A stretch of 64,000 bases of DNA from JBFHQE01 sp041592335. Its GTDB lineage: Bacteria > Pseudomonadota > Gammaproteobacteria > Thiohalobacterales > Thiohalobacteraceae. Both the position numbers and the translations under genes were made by a program. How positions within the stretch are numbered: position 1 is the stretch's first letter; the number at the start of each line of letters is the position of its first letter. The stretch lies in the NCBI GenBank assembly GCA_041592335.1, contig JBFHQE010000008.1:62001-126000 (forward strand), in the 5' to 3' direction. Shown piece by piece: positions 8,298-16,530 of the stretch. The notes under the pieces were generated by a model. It searched no databases. It saw nothing but the letters and a program-made list of their open reading frames with translations, and had not been told where the DNA came from.

Positions 8298-9335
8298 CTA
8301 TCTAAATTGTTCTTTATTGGCCGCCTTCGAGCGCGCATCCAGTCGATTCACGATACCCTTCTGCACCAGCTCCAGCAGATTCTGATCCAGCGTCTGCATC
8401 CCCATTGCCTGACCGGTCTGGATCGCGGAATACATCTGCGCCACCTTGTCTTCGCGGATCAGGTTTCGAATCGCCGGGGTACCGATCATGATTTCGTGCG
8501 CCGCCACACGGCCGCCGCCAGTCTTCTTCAGCAGGGTCTGCGAGATAACCGCACGCAGCGACTCGGACAACATGGAACGGACCATGGATTTTTCCGCCGC
8601 CGGGAACACGTCGATGATACGGTCGATGGTCTTGGCCGCGGAACTGGTATGCAGGGTACCGAACACCAGGTGGCCGGTTTCGGCCGCGGTCAGTGCCAGG
8701 CGGATGGTTTCCAGGTCACGCATTTCGCCGACCAGAATGATGTCCGGGTCTTCACGCAAGGCGGAACGCAAGGCTTCGGCGAAGCCCAAGGTATCGCGAT
8801 GTACTTCGCGCTGGTTGATCAGGCATTTCTTGGATTCATGCACGAACTCGATCGGATCCTCGATGGTGAGGATGTGCTCGTAACGGGTTTCGTTAACATG
8901 GTTCATCATGCCCGCCAGCGTGGTGGACTTGCCGGAACCGGTTGGCCCGGTGACCAGCACCACGCCGCGCGGCTGATCGGCGATCTCCTTGAAGATCGGC
9001 GGACAACCCAGTTCTTCCAGGGTCAGGATCTTGGACGGGATGGTACGGAATACCGCACCGGCACCGCGATTGTGGTTAAAGGCGTTGACACGGAAGCGCG
9101 CCAGGTTGGGGATCTCGAAGGAAAAATCCGTTTCCAGAAATTCTTCATAATCCTTGCGCTGCTTGTCATTCATGATGTCGTACACCAGCGAATGGACCTG
9201 TTTGTGGTCCAGCGCGGGCACATTGATACGGCGCACGTCGCCGTCGACACGGATCATGGGCGGCAGCCCGGCGGAAAGATGCAAGTCAGAGGCGTTGTTC
9301 TTGACACCAAAGGCGAGCAGTTCTGCGATATCCAT
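8298..9335 (-). CDS. pilT: Type IV pilus twitching motility ATPase PilT
   Basis: A 345-residue retraction ATPase with all PilT boxes: Walker A GPTGSGKSTTLAGMM, Asp box EDPIEFVHE, Walker B DPDIILVGEMRDLETI and His box VFGTLHTSSAAKTIDRII. The C-terminal motif AIRNLIREDKVAQ is the conserved PilT AIRNLIRE sequence. It powers pilus retraction for twitching motility and DNA uptake. It is transcribed away from yggS; the pair of divergent genes and pilU downstream are as in Pseudomonas. Confidence 0.97.
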   Translation of the reverse strand: MDIAELLAFGVKNNASDLHLSAGLPPMIRVDGDVRRINVPALDHKQVHSLVYDIMNDKQRKDYEEFLETDFSFEIPNLARFRVNAFNHNRGAGAVFRTIPSKILTLEELGCPPIFKEIADQPRGVVLVTGPTGSGKSTTLAGMMNHVNETRYEHILTIEDPIEFVHESKKCLINQREVHRDTLGFAEALRSALREDPDIILVGEMRDLETIRLALTAAETGHLVFGTLHTSSAAKTIDRIIDVFPAAEKSMVRSMLSESLRAVISQTLLKKTGGGRVAAHEIMIGTPAIRNLIREDKVAQMYSAIQTGQAMGMQTLDQNLLELVQKGIVNRLDARSKAANKEQFR

Positions 9336-9418
9336 TCGTTTCCCCTAATTTCTCATGTACCAGCGGCCCCTCGCCGGGTCCGCTTCCCTGTCCCTGTATC
9401 GTCCGGGCCATCCCATTA

Positions 9419-9445
9419 TTGAGACAAGCGATTAAAAAGTATAGG
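9419..9445 (+). promoter_or_regulatory. Weak sigma70-like promoter candidate for yggS
   Basis: TTGAGA (9419-9424) and TATAGG (9440-9445) are separated by 15 bases, a short spacer, 30 bases before the yggS ATG. The region lies between the divergent pilT and yggS, where a promoter is expected. Confidence 0.3.
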
Positions 9446-9475
9446 GTAGCCGCCTGCAAAACCTGGAAGACCGCC

Positions 9476-10177
9476 ATGCGCGAGCGCGCTCAAACCATTG
9501 CCGACCGCCTGACCGAGCTGCACCAGCAGATCGACGACTGGTGTGAACAGTACCGCGAGCAGCCCGCCTGCGCCGAATTACTGGCCGTCTCCAAGACCTT
9601 TCCGGTAGAGGACCTGCGCGCGGCCATCGCCGCCGGGCAGCGCCGTTTCGGCGAATCCTACCTGGACGAGGCGCTGGAAAAGATCGCCGAGCTACGAGAG
9701 GAAGGTCTCGAATGGCATTTTATCGGCCCGATCCAGTCCAACAAGACGCGCAAGATCGCCGAGCATTTCGACTGGGTGCAGAGCGTCGACCGGCTCAAGA
9801 TCGCGCAACGCCTGTCCGAGCAGCGCCCGGAGCACCTGCCACCGCTTAACATTTGCCTGCAGGTGAACACCAGTCAGGAAGCGAGCAAGTCCGGCATGAC
9901 GGTTTCTGAACTTCAGGCAATGGTGAGAGAAGTCAGCCAGCTACCGAGACTTAGGCTGCGCGGTCTGATGGCGATCCCGGCCCGCACCGCTGACTTTGCC
10001 GAGCAGCGCGCCGCTTTCGCTGAGTTACGCCAGTTACAGTCTGATCTGATCAGGCAGGGCTATCCGCTGGATACGCTATCCATGGGCATGTCTGGCGACA
10101 TTGAAGCGGCCATTGCCGAGGGCAGCACACTGGTACGCGTGGGGACGGGGATTTTTGGGGAAAGAGGGAAAAATTGA
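9476..10177 (+). CDS. yggS: PLP homeostasis protein YggS (PLPBP)
   Basis: A 233-residue single-domain alanine-racemase-fold protein. PLP Lys is in LLAVSKTFP; other family marks are HFIGPIQSNKTRKI, GLMAIPA and SMGMSGDIEAAIAEGSTLVRVG. I chose the ATG at 9476; an upstream in-frame TTG at 9419 would add a basic extension not typical of the family. YggS binds pyridoxal phosphate and keeps B6 and amino-acid pools balanced, with no known catalytic activity. It precedes proC, as in most gammaproteobacteria. Confidence 0.93.
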   Translation: MRERAQTIADRLTELHQQIDDWCEQYREQPACAELLAVSKTFPVEDLRAAIAAGQRRFGESYLDEALEKIAELREEGLEWHFIGPIQSNKTRKIAEHFDWVQSVDRLKIAQRLSEQRPEHLPPLNICLQVNTSQEASKSGMTVSELQAMVREVSQLPRLRLRGLMAIPARTADFAEQRAAFAELRQLQSDLIRQGYPLDTLSMGMSGDIEAAIAEGSTLVRVGTGIFGERGKN

Positions 10178-10185
10178 GCTGACAA

Positions 10186-10236
10186 GGGTGTTTTTTCGCG
10201 TGACTCAAAGTGTTTTGGAACAAGAAAAAACTAACC
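10186..10236. repeat. Dispersed repeat A, copy 1
   Basis: A 51-base stretch matching 30836-30886 at 45 of 51 positions by eye. It begins GGGTGTTTTTTCG, has a shared GACTCAAAGT centre, and ends AAAAACTAACC. In this copy GTTTTTTC near the start and GAAAAAAC near the end form an eight-base inverted repeat. It sits between yggS and proC. I do not recognise a named family. Confidence 0.7.
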
Positions 10237-10272
10237 TTGGAAGCTCATGAAAACTGAATCCTTCGATGGAAA

Positions 10273-10306
10273 GATTGCCACGACGCTATCGCTCCTCGCA
10301 ATGACG
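10273..10306. repeat. ATTGC-type repeat, half element
   Basis: GATTGCCACGACGC, followed by GCTCCTCGCAATGACG, resembles the longer inverted repeat at 38276-38362 (GCGAGGAGCG and GGATTGCCACGC arms). It lies in the 203-base gap before proC, which otherwise holds only repeat A. Confidence 0.6.
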
Positions 10307-10380
10307 GTTATCTTCCAAAACGTTGTAGAATTACCGAATGACCCCATATTCAGTGCCTTCTGCAGGGAGTTGAAGCGCTT

Positions 10381-11202
10381 ATGAACGATAAACTCACATT
10401 TATTGGCGGCGGCAACATGGCCCACAGCCTGATTGGCGGCCTGATCGCCGATGGTTGCCCAGCGGCCAGCATTCATGTCTCCGACCCCAATCCTTCCCAG
10501 CGCGAGCATCTGCAAAAGACCTTTGGTATCCAGACTTACGAGGATAATCTTGCCGCAATCGCCAATGCCGCTACCGTCATCCTCGCGGTCAAACCCCAGA
10601 TGATGCACCAGGTCGCACAGGGACTGGCGGGAGATCTGCCCGACAAGGCACTGGTCATCTCCATCGCCGCTGGCATTCGCGCTACTGACCTCGACCGCTG
10701 GCTCGGCGGCAACCGCGCCATCGTACGCTGCATGCCCAATACACCGGCACTGGTGCAGTCCGGAGCCACCGGATTATTCGCCAACAGCAACGTCACCGAA
10801 GAACAACGCAGCCAGGCGGAATCCATCCTGCGCGCCGTGGGCACCACGCGCTGGTGCGAAGAGGAAGCGCAACTGGATGCCGTTACCGCACTGTCCGGCT
10901 CGGGTCCGGCCTATTTCTTCCTGATGATGGAAGCCATGGCCGCTGCCGGAGAGGAACTCGGGCTGGACGCCAAGACCGCCCGGCTGCTGACCCTGCAAAC
11001 CGCCTTCGGTGCGGCCAAGATGGCACTGGAGAGCAAGGAACCGCCGGCAACATTGCGCGAACGCGTTACCTCGCCCGGCGGCACCACCGAACAGGCGCTG
11101 AAAGTGTTTGACGAAAACGGCTATCGGGAACTGGTGAAAAAAGCACTGCAGGCCGCGAATGACCGATCCAGGGAACTGGCAGAACAACTGGGAGCACAAT
11201 AA
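10381..11202 (+). CDS. proC: Pyrroline-5-carboxylate reductase
   Basis: A 273-residue enzyme for the last step of proline synthesis. The NAD(P)H-binding Rossmann start is FIGGGNMAHSLIGGLI, and the C-terminal substrate region contains ALSGSGPAYFFLMMEAM and VTSPGGTTEQAL. It follows yggS by 203 bases filled with repeats and is followed 3 bases later by yggT. The gene order yggS-proC-yggT-yggU is widely conserved. Confidence 0.96.
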   Translation: MNDKLTFIGGGNMAHSLIGGLIADGCPAASIHVSDPNPSQREHLQKTFGIQTYEDNLAAIANAATVILAVKPQMMHQVAQGLAGDLPDKALVISIAAGIRATDLDRWLGGNRAIVRCMPNTPALVQSGATGLFANSNVTEEQRSQAESILRAVGTTRWCEEEAQLDAVTALSGSGPAYFFLMMEAMAAAGEELGLDAKTARLLTLQTAFGAAKMALESKEPPATLRERVTSPGGTTEQALKVFDENGYRELVKKALQAANDRSRELAEQLGAQ

Positions 11203-11205
11203 TCC

Positions 11206-11772
11206 ATGGGCAGCACTTATTTCACCAACCCGATTGAATTCATTATCAACACACTGTTCAGCCTCTATGTACTGGTAGTGATGCTGCGTTTCCTGCTGGC
11301 CTGGGTGCGCGCGGATTTCTATAACCCGGTCAGCCAGTTTCTGGTCAAGGCCACTAACCCGCTCTTGATTCCGTTGCGCCGTGCCATCCCATCCGTTGGC
11401 CGCATCGATGCCTCTGCCGTGGTACTGATGCTGCTGGTGCAAATGATCGGCATCACTTTGATCATGCTGTTGCGTGGCGGTGGCTTTTCTATCTGGGCGA
11501 TCCTGATACTCAGCCTGCATGAACTGGTTGCGCTGGCGTTCAGCGTGTTTCTGTTCGCGATCATCATCCAGGCAATCCTGAGCTGGGTCAGTCCGCATAC
11601 CCATAACCCGATGACCGGCCTGCTGTTCAGCCTGACCAACCCGGTGCTGACCCCGTTCCGGCGGCTGTTGCCGCCCGTCTCCGGTCTCGACCTGAGTCCA
11701 CTTTTGGCCATCCTCGCCATCCAGGTGGCCAAAATGCTGGTGCTGCCGCTGTTCGGCGTACTGCTGAGATGA
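11206..11772 (+). CDS. yggT: YggT family membrane protein
   Basis: A 188-residue inner-membrane protein with two YGGT repeats: residues about 1-95 (NPIEFIINTLFSLYVLVVML... FLVKATNPLLIPLRRAIP) and 100-185 (LSLTNPVLTPFRRLLPP). Each repeat has two hydrophobic helices. In E. coli YggT has been linked to osmotic shock tolerance; its exact role is unknown. It lies between proC (3-base gap) and yggU (ATGA overlap), so it is in the same operon. Confidence 0.92.
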   Translation: MGSTYFTNPIEFIINTLFSLYVLVVMLRFLLAWVRADFYNPVSQFLVKATNPLLIPLRRAIPSVGRIDASAVVLMLLVQMIGITLIMLLRGGGFSIWAILILSLHELVALAFSVFLFAIIIQAILSWVSPHTHNPMTGLLFSLTNPVLTPFRRLLPPVSGLDLSPLLAILAIQVAKMLVLPLFGVLLR

Positions 11773-12068
11773 ATGAAGACTGGTACCGCTGGGATGGCGG
11801 CGACCTGATTCTGCTACTGCATATTCAACCCAAGGCCCGTAAGGACGAAATCAGCGGTCCGCATGGCGACCGCCTGAAAATACGGATTACCGCCCCGCCG
11901 GTGGACGGCAAGGCCAATAAGCACTTGATCAAGTTCCTGGCTGAGAGTTTCGATGTGCCCGCCGCCCGGATTACGCTTGAATCCGGCGATTCCGGCCGCG
12001 ACAAGCGTGTCCGGATTGCCTCACCCCGCCAATTACCGGAAATCCCTGGATTATTTCGCCCGCAATGA
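11769..12068 (+). CDS. yggU: YggU (DUF167) family protein
   Basis: A 99-residue DUF167 protein, with the signature IQPKARKDEISGPHGDRLKI and APPVDGKANKHLIKFLAE. The family is small and conserved from bacteria to eukaryotes with no settled function. It overlaps yggT by ATGA. A gap of 166 bases follows before the dynamin-like gene, with no clear terminator. Confidence 0.92.
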   Translation: MNEDWYRWDGGDLILLLHIQPKARKDEISGPHGDRLKIRITAPPVDGKANKHLIKFLAESFDVPAARITLESGDSGRDKRVRIASPRQLPEIPGLFRPQ

Positions 12069-12234
12069 ATAAAACGCGACCTTGTGACCCGCTTCACAAG
12101 CCGCCACAAAAACTGCCAAATCCTCGCTAACCCGCTGTTTTGTCGCTAAAGAACTTCTGTATTCGGTCGTTAGCCGAGACAGGGGCACGGGCACCTTGCG
12201 TGGCCGTGGTGAAAAATTGAGAGGACAAACACCC

Positions 12235-14208
12235 ATGTCGAAGGAATTATTCAGTCAACGCCTGGAAGCCTATGACCACTGGAAGGACGATGTGCTGACC
12301 ACATTGGAATCCTTTCAACAATGGCTCGACAAGCATGAGATGGATGAAGGCGAATCCGATTTGCGCCTTTACGAAACCATGGAGGCTCTGCGCAAGGACC
12401 GCCTGACGCTGGCCTTTGTGGCCGAATTCTCACGCGGCAAGACCGAGCTGATCAACGCCATTTTCTTCGCCAACTATGGCCGACGCCTGCTTCCTTCCGA
12501 AGCCGGCCGCACCACCATGTGCCCGAGCGAACTCTTCTACGACAAGACCAGCGAACAGCCCTATATTCGTTTACTGCCGATCGAGACCCGGCGCGACGAA
12601 ACCTCGATCTCCGATTTCAAAAAGGACCCGGCCCACTGGGTTACCATGCCGCTGGACGTTGCTTCGCCCGACCAGATGGCGGAAACCTTCCGTGAAGTCG
12701 TCAAGACCAAGATGGTGCCACTGCAGGTGGCGCGCTCGCTGGGTCTGTATGACGAATCCCAGGATCCCCAGTTCAAGAAAACCGGCACGCATCCAGACAT
12801 GGTGGAAATCCCCATGTGGCGTCATGCATTGATCAGCTTCCCGCACCCGTTACTGGAGCGCGGCCTGGTCATCCTGGATACCCCGGGCCTGAATGCGCTG
12901 GGCAATGAACCGGAACTGACAGTCAGCATGCTGCCCTCGGCGCAGGCCGTGCTGTTCGTGCTGGCCGCCGATACCGGCGTCACCGCTTCCGATCTGGATA
13001 TGTGGGAACACCATGTGCATGGACATGGCCAGAAGCACAACGGCCACCTGGTGGTCGCATTGAACAAGATCGATACCCTGTGGGACGACCTGAAAGACGA
13101 ATCCGCGGTCGACAACAGCATCAGCACCCAGGCGCGCAAGGCCGCCGAGCTGCTGCACGTCAAGCCCGACCAGGTATTCCCGCTGTCGGCGCAGAAAGCG
13201 CTGGTCGGCAAGGTACGCAATGACCAGAACCTGCTGGCGCGTTCACGCCTGCCCGATCTGGAGAACTTCCTGTCGCAGGAAGTATTGCCCAATAAACTGA
13301 ATGTGCTGCGCGATCACATCCTGAAGGAAATCGGCGGCCTGCAGAACGAAATCGAAAGCATTCTCTCCGGTCGTCTGCAGCAGACCGAAAAAGAACTTGC
13401 CAACCTGGAATCCCTGCGCGGCAAGAACACCGATGTCATCGAGCACCTGATGAAGAAATCGCGCGAGGAGCAGGCGACCTACATGCGCAACGTGGAAAGC
13501 TTCCAGGCATCGCGCCGCGTACTGCAGAGACAGGCGAAAGAAATGCTGGATGCCCTGAGTCTTGATGCCTTCGATAAACTGATTAACAACACCCGCAAAC
13601 AGATGACCGGCGCCTGGACCACGGGCGGACTGCGCAAGGGTATGCAGACCTTTTTTGACGGTGCCCGCGACACCATGGACCAGGTTTTCGATCAGGGCCA
13701 GCAGACCCGTAACCTGATTCGCGCCACCTACAAGAAGTTCCATGAGGAACACGGGCTGCCAGAAATGCGCCCCAAGGTGTTCTCGGTTGAGCAGTACCAC
13801 ATGGATTTGCAAAAGATGCTGGACGATGCCGAAAGCTTCCGCAGCAGCCCGGTAACGGCCATGACAGAACAAAGTTTTGTCATCAAGAAATTCTTTATCT
13901 CACTGGTATCGAATGCGCGCAGCATCTTCTTCCGCGCCAACCAGGAAGCCGACGCCTGGTTGAAGGAAGTCATGAATCCTCTGGTGCAGCAAATCAAGGA
14001 CCACAAGCGCGTAATGGAAAAGCGCCTCGATACACTGCGCCGCATTAATGAATCCCGCGACACCCTGGAAATCAAGATCACCGAACTGCGGGCCTCGTAC
14101 GAGGAACTCAAAACCGATCTGGAAACCATCGCCGGATTACGCGAAGTACTGGAGCGGCCGCTACCCGATGCTGAAGAAGTACAGCATCCACGCGTGGCAA
14201 CGGGGTAA
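12235..14208 (+). CDS. Dynamin-like large GTPase
   Basis: A 657-residue protein from the ATG at 12235, behind GAGAGGACA; an upstream TTG at 12196 is less likely. The GTPase domain has P-loop A63-EFSR-GKT70 (first Gly replaced by Ala), switch Thr in GRTTMCP, G3 DTPG at D215 and G4 NKID at 277-280. A long helical region follows (about 370-500 and 590-650) with many heptad-like charged stretches. This layout matches bacterial dynamin-family proteins, which remodel membranes or organise cell structures. There is no classical transmembrane helix; a moderately hydrophobic patch (FFISLVSNARSIFF, near 550) might touch membrane. A hairpin terminator follows at 14233. The function is unknown. Confidence 0.82.
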   Translation: MSKELFSQRLEAYDHWKDDVLTTLESFQQWLDKHEMDEGESDLRLYETMEALRKDRLTLAFVAEFSRGKTELINAIFFANYGRRLLPSEAGRTTMCPSELFYDKTSEQPYIRLLPIETRRDETSISDFKKDPAHWVTMPLDVASPDQMAETFREVVKTKMVPLQVARSLGLYDESQDPQFKKTGTHPDMVEIPMWRHALISFPHPLLERGLVILDTPGLNALGNEPELTVSMLPSAQAVLFVLAADTGVTASDLDMWEHHVHGHGQKHNGHLVVALNKIDTLWDDLKDESAVDNSISTQARKAAELLHVKPDQVFPLSAQKALVGKVRNDQNLLARSRLPDLENFLSQEVLPNKLNVLRDHILKEIGGLQNEIESILSGRLQQTEKELANLESLRGKNTDVIEHLMKKSREEQATYMRNVESFQASRRVLQRQAKEMLDALSLDAFDKLINNTRKQMTGAWTTGGLRKGMQTFFDGARDTMDQVFDQGQQTRNLIRATYKKFHEEHGLPEMRPKVFSVEQYHMDLQKMLDDAESFRSSPVTAMTEQSFVIKKFFISLVSNARSIFFRANQEADAWLKEVMNPLVQQIKDHKRVMEKRLDTLRRINESRDTLEIKITELRASYEELKTDLETIAGLREVLERPLPDAEEVQHPRVATG

Positions 14209-14232
14209 TTCCACAGCCAACGCCCAGAATTC

Positions 14233-14262
14233 AAAGCCGGCCCTGTGCCGGCTTTGTTATTT
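14233..14262 (+). terminator. Rho-independent terminator after the dynamin-like gene
   Basis: A perfect nine-base stem AAAGCCGGC / GCCGGCTTT (14233-14241 with 14247-14255) with a five-base loop, followed by GTTATTT. It lies 25 bases after the stop. Confidence 0.85.
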
Positions 14263-14281
14263 AAGCAAGCACTTATAGTGA

Positions 14282-14308
14282 TTGAAATCAGCACCCATCG
14301 GCTATACT
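14282..14308 (+). promoter_or_regulatory. Promoter candidate for the DUF4426 gene
   Basis: TTGAAA (14282-14287) and TATACT (14303-14308) with a 15-base spacer lie 30 bases before the ATG. A strong ribosome-binding site, AAAGGAGG, precedes the start. The spacer is short, so the exact -35 is uncertain. Confidence 0.5.
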
Positions 14309-14338
14309 TTTCTGTAAACACAAAAAAGGAGGCAGTGC

Positions 14339-14791
14339 ATGCGTTACTGGTATAAATCCGTTCGATATCTGGCAGCGACATTGTTGCTAATGGTTTCAGC
14401 GCTGGCACAGGCTGAAAATTCATCCGACTTTGGCGACTTCGTCGTTCACTACAACGCCTTTAACACCGACATTCTTTCTCCCAAGGTAGCCCAGGAATAC
14501 AGCATCAAGCGAAGCAGTAATCGTGGCATGCTGAATGTCGTGGTATTGCGCAAGGTACTGGAAGCGCCCGGCCAACCGATGGAGGCAAAAGTAACCGGCA
14601 CCACCACCAACCTGGTCGGCACGCAAAACACGCTGGAGTTTCGTGAAATCCGCGAACCGAACGCGATCTACTACATTGCCGAGTTTGGCGTAACCAATGA
14701 AGAAATCCTGGTATTCAACATCGAGGCAAAAGTCGACGAAAGCAATGAAGTCATGTCGGTGCGCTACCGCAAGCAATTCTTCACCCGCTGA
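14339..14791 (+). CDS. DUF4426 family exported protein
   Basis: A 150-residue protein with an N-terminal signal peptide (MRYWYKSVRYLAATLLLMVS..., likely cut after AQA near residue 25). It continues with the family features FGDFVVHYNAFNTDIL, a central VVVLRK strand, and the C-terminal VRYRKQFF. DUF4426 proteins are periplasmic and uncharacterised. A homologue sits in the same region (near proC/yggT) in Pseudomonas, usually with metX/metW, which are absent here. It has its own promoter and a terminator, so it looks monocistronic. Confidence 0.85.
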   Translation: MRYWYKSVRYLAATLLLMVSALAQAENSSDFGDFVVHYNAFNTDILSPKVAQEYSIKRSSNRGMLNVVVLRKVLEAPGQPMEAKVTGTTTNLVGTQNTLEFREIREPNAIYYIAEFGVTNEEILVFNIEAKVDESNEVMSVRYRKQFFTR

Positions 14792-14810
14792 CCCGGTTAC
14801 ACTTTCCAGA

Positions 14811-14838
14811 CCGCCCGCGTTATTGCGCGGGCTTTTTT
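14811..14838 (+). terminator. Rho-independent terminator after the DUF4426 gene
   Basis: The seven-base GC stem GCCCGCG / CGCGGGC (14813-14819 with 14826-14832) is followed by six T. It touches the end of the convergent gene at 14837. Confidence 0.85.
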
Positions 14839-15517
14839 ATGCCAGACTGTTTTTAATCGGCCAGTACAGGGTGTAAAGCCCGAACAGCACGACCAGGCCG
14901 CCGGCAATGGCCCGGGTCGCGCGGTGTTGCAACCAGCGTACAAGATGCCCCGCCATCAACCCGAACAACAGCAGATTCGGTAAGGTACCCAGACCGAAGC
15001 CCAGCATTAACAATGCCCCCTGTTGCGCACTGCCGCTGCTTAACGACCAGATCAGCACACTATAAACAAGACCGCACGGTAACCAGCCCCAGACCAGACC
15101 CGCCGCAAACCCGTCAGCCACTTTTGTCACCGGCATGAAACGACGGCCCAGTGGCTCGATCAAATTCCAGGTATGCTTACCCAGTTGTTCCAGGCGGGTT
15201 AAACCTGTCCACCATTGACCGAGATACAGACCAAGTATCACCATGAACAGACCAGCAATGATCTGTAACACGAGCTGCGCCTCGCGCAGACCGCTCCAGT
15301 GCGCCGCCATCGCGCCCACGCCACCCATCAACGCACCGGCAATAACATAACTGCTGATACGACCCAGGTTATAACTGATGAGGATCGGCAGGCGCGAGGC
15401 ATTCTGCGGCAGGGTCATACTGATAGCGCCGACAATGCCACCGCACATCCCGGCGCAATGCACGCCGCCGAGCAGGCCAACCAGAAAGGCGGCGAGGAAA
15501 CTAACGTCAGTTAGCAC
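14837..15517 (-). CDS. UreH/DsbD-like membrane protein with HCAGMCGG motif
   Basis: A 226-residue polytopic protein with about six hydrophobic helices. Its N-terminal helix pair carries the motif HCAGMCGG near residues 20-27. This signature marks a family often annotated as sulfite exporter TauE/SafE or UreH-like, found beside cbb3 oxidase assembly genes (ccoGHIS) in many proteobacteria. A role in copper or heavy-metal handling for oxidase assembly has been proposed. Here it stands alone, but ccoS occurs at 55247 in this window. The TauE/SafE label should not be read as sulfite transport: the Cys-Met-Cys motif suggests metal chemistry. Convergent with the DUF4426 gene. Confidence 0.75.
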   Translation of the reverse strand: MLTDVSFLAAFLVGLLGGVHCAGMCGGIVGAISMTLPQNASRLPILISYNLGRISSYVIAGALMGGVGAMAAHWSGLREAQLVLQIIAGLFMVILGLYLGQWWTGLTRLEQLGKHTWNLIEPLGRRFMPVTKVADGFAAGLVWGWLPCGLVYSVLIWSLSSGSAQQGALLMLGFGLGTLPNLLLFGLMAGHLVRWLQHRATRAIAGGLVVLFGLYTLYWPIKNSLA

Positions 15518-15570
15518 TATTACTCACTCACAACACTCACAAATCAATCTCCGTAACACAACAGAACCAC

Positions 15571-15642
15571 GTCATCCCGGCGAAAGCCGGGATCCAGGAG
15601 ACCTGCAGTAACCACTGGATTCCGGCCTGCGCCGGAATGACG
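15571..15642. repeat. GTCATTCCGGC-type extragenic inverted repeat
   Basis: GTCATCCCGGCGAAAGCCGG at the left faces GCCGGAATGAC at the right, each arm being itself a small palindrome (CCGGC...GCCGG), about 72 bases overall. Elements with this core are common in many proteobacterial genomes. It lies between two minus-strand genes, after the crc/xth-type gene. Confidence 0.75.
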
Positions 15643-15679
15643 AAACTCTTTACTGCTAATGAGGTTTCATACAAGCACA

Positions 15680-16459
15680 TTAATCAGGCAACACCCAGTC
15701 ATAATCCATGATCAGCGGTGCATGATCCGAAAAGCGCCGGTCTTTATAAATCCGCGCCTTTTGCACGGCATCCCTCAGCCCGGGCGTCACTACCTGGTAA
15801 TCAATCCGCCAACCCACATTCTTATCCCAGGCCTGGCCGCGATTCGACCACCAGGTATATTGCTCATCGCGCTGATCCACGACACGGAAGGCATCCACCC
15901 AGCCGGCTTTATCAAACAACTCGTCCATCCAGGCGCGCTCTTCCGGCAGGAAGCCCGAGTTCTTCTGATTGCCACGCCAGTTTTTGATATCCAGCTTGGT
16001 GTGGGCAATATTCCAGTCGCCACAAATAATGTATTCGCGCTGCTTGCGCCTGAGTTTTTTAAAGTAGGGCGTCAGGCGATCCATCACTTGAAATTTCACC
16101 TGCTGGCGAAACTCACTGGATGAACCGGACGGCAGGTACAACGACACAATACTCAGCTTGCCCACCTGCACTTCGATGTAGCGGCCTTCCCGGTCAAACT
16201 CCGGCCAGTTGAGTCCGATGATGACATTGTCCGGCTGCAGCCGACTGTAGATTGCCACCCCGCTGTAGCCCTTCTTTTCGGCATCGTGGTAATAGCAGTG
16301 AAACGCCTTCGGATGATACAGCGGCTCGGCCAGCTGATGCTCCTGCGCCTTGGTTTCCTGAATGCAGACGAAATCGGCTCGCTGCCGCGCCAGCCAGGTA
16401 TAGAAACCCTTTCGCGCCGCGGAGCGAATACCGTTGGTGTTAATACTGATTACGCGCAT
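15680..16459 (-). CDS. Exodeoxyribonuclease III family protein at the crc locus
   Basis: A 259-residue EEP-fold nuclease. I chose the ATG at 16459 (MRVISINTNGIRSA); an in-frame start 33 bases upstream is possible. Catalytic residues are present: Glu in QETKA, Asp/Asn in CGDWNIAH, and Asp-His in SDHAPLI. The sequence around LDIKNWR, GFLPEERAWMDEL and APLIMDYDW, and its position divergent from pyrE, closely recall Pseudomonas Crc. Crc shares this fold but has lost the nuclease residues and works with Hfq in catabolite repression. Here the nuclease residues are kept, so AP endonuclease/3'-exonuclease activity is likely. Whether it also acts as Crc cannot be told. Confidence 0.85.
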   Translation of the reverse strand: MRVISINTNGIRSAARKGFYTWLARQRADFVCIQETKAQEHQLAEPLYHPKAFHCYYHDAEKKGYSGVAIYSRLQPDNVIIGLNWPEFDREGRYIEVQVGKLSIVSLYLPSGSSSEFRQQVKFQVMDRLTPYFKKLRRKQREYIICGDWNIAHTKLDIKNWRGNQKNSGFLPEERAWMDELFDKAGWVDAFRVVDQRDEQYTWWSNRGQAWDKNVGWRIDYQVVTPGLRDAVQKARIYKDRRFSDHAPLIMDYDWVLPD

Positions 16460-16530
16460 GTTTTTCTCATTGCTGGTCAGAGCGTGTATCATACCCGACT
16501 CTTTCCACCAGGTTCCCCGGAGCTTTCGCC

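Noticed and set aside
12146..12180. Flagellar sigma28-like promoter (CTAAAG and GCCGA) before the dynamin-like gene
   Set aside because: The spacing between the two half-sites is about 18 bases instead of about 11, and the -10 part is incomplete.
14837..15517. Sulfite exporter function for the HCAGMCGG membrane protein
   Set aside because: The TauE/SafE label is often given to this family, but the Cys-Met-Cys motif and usual cbb3 assembly context favour metal handling.
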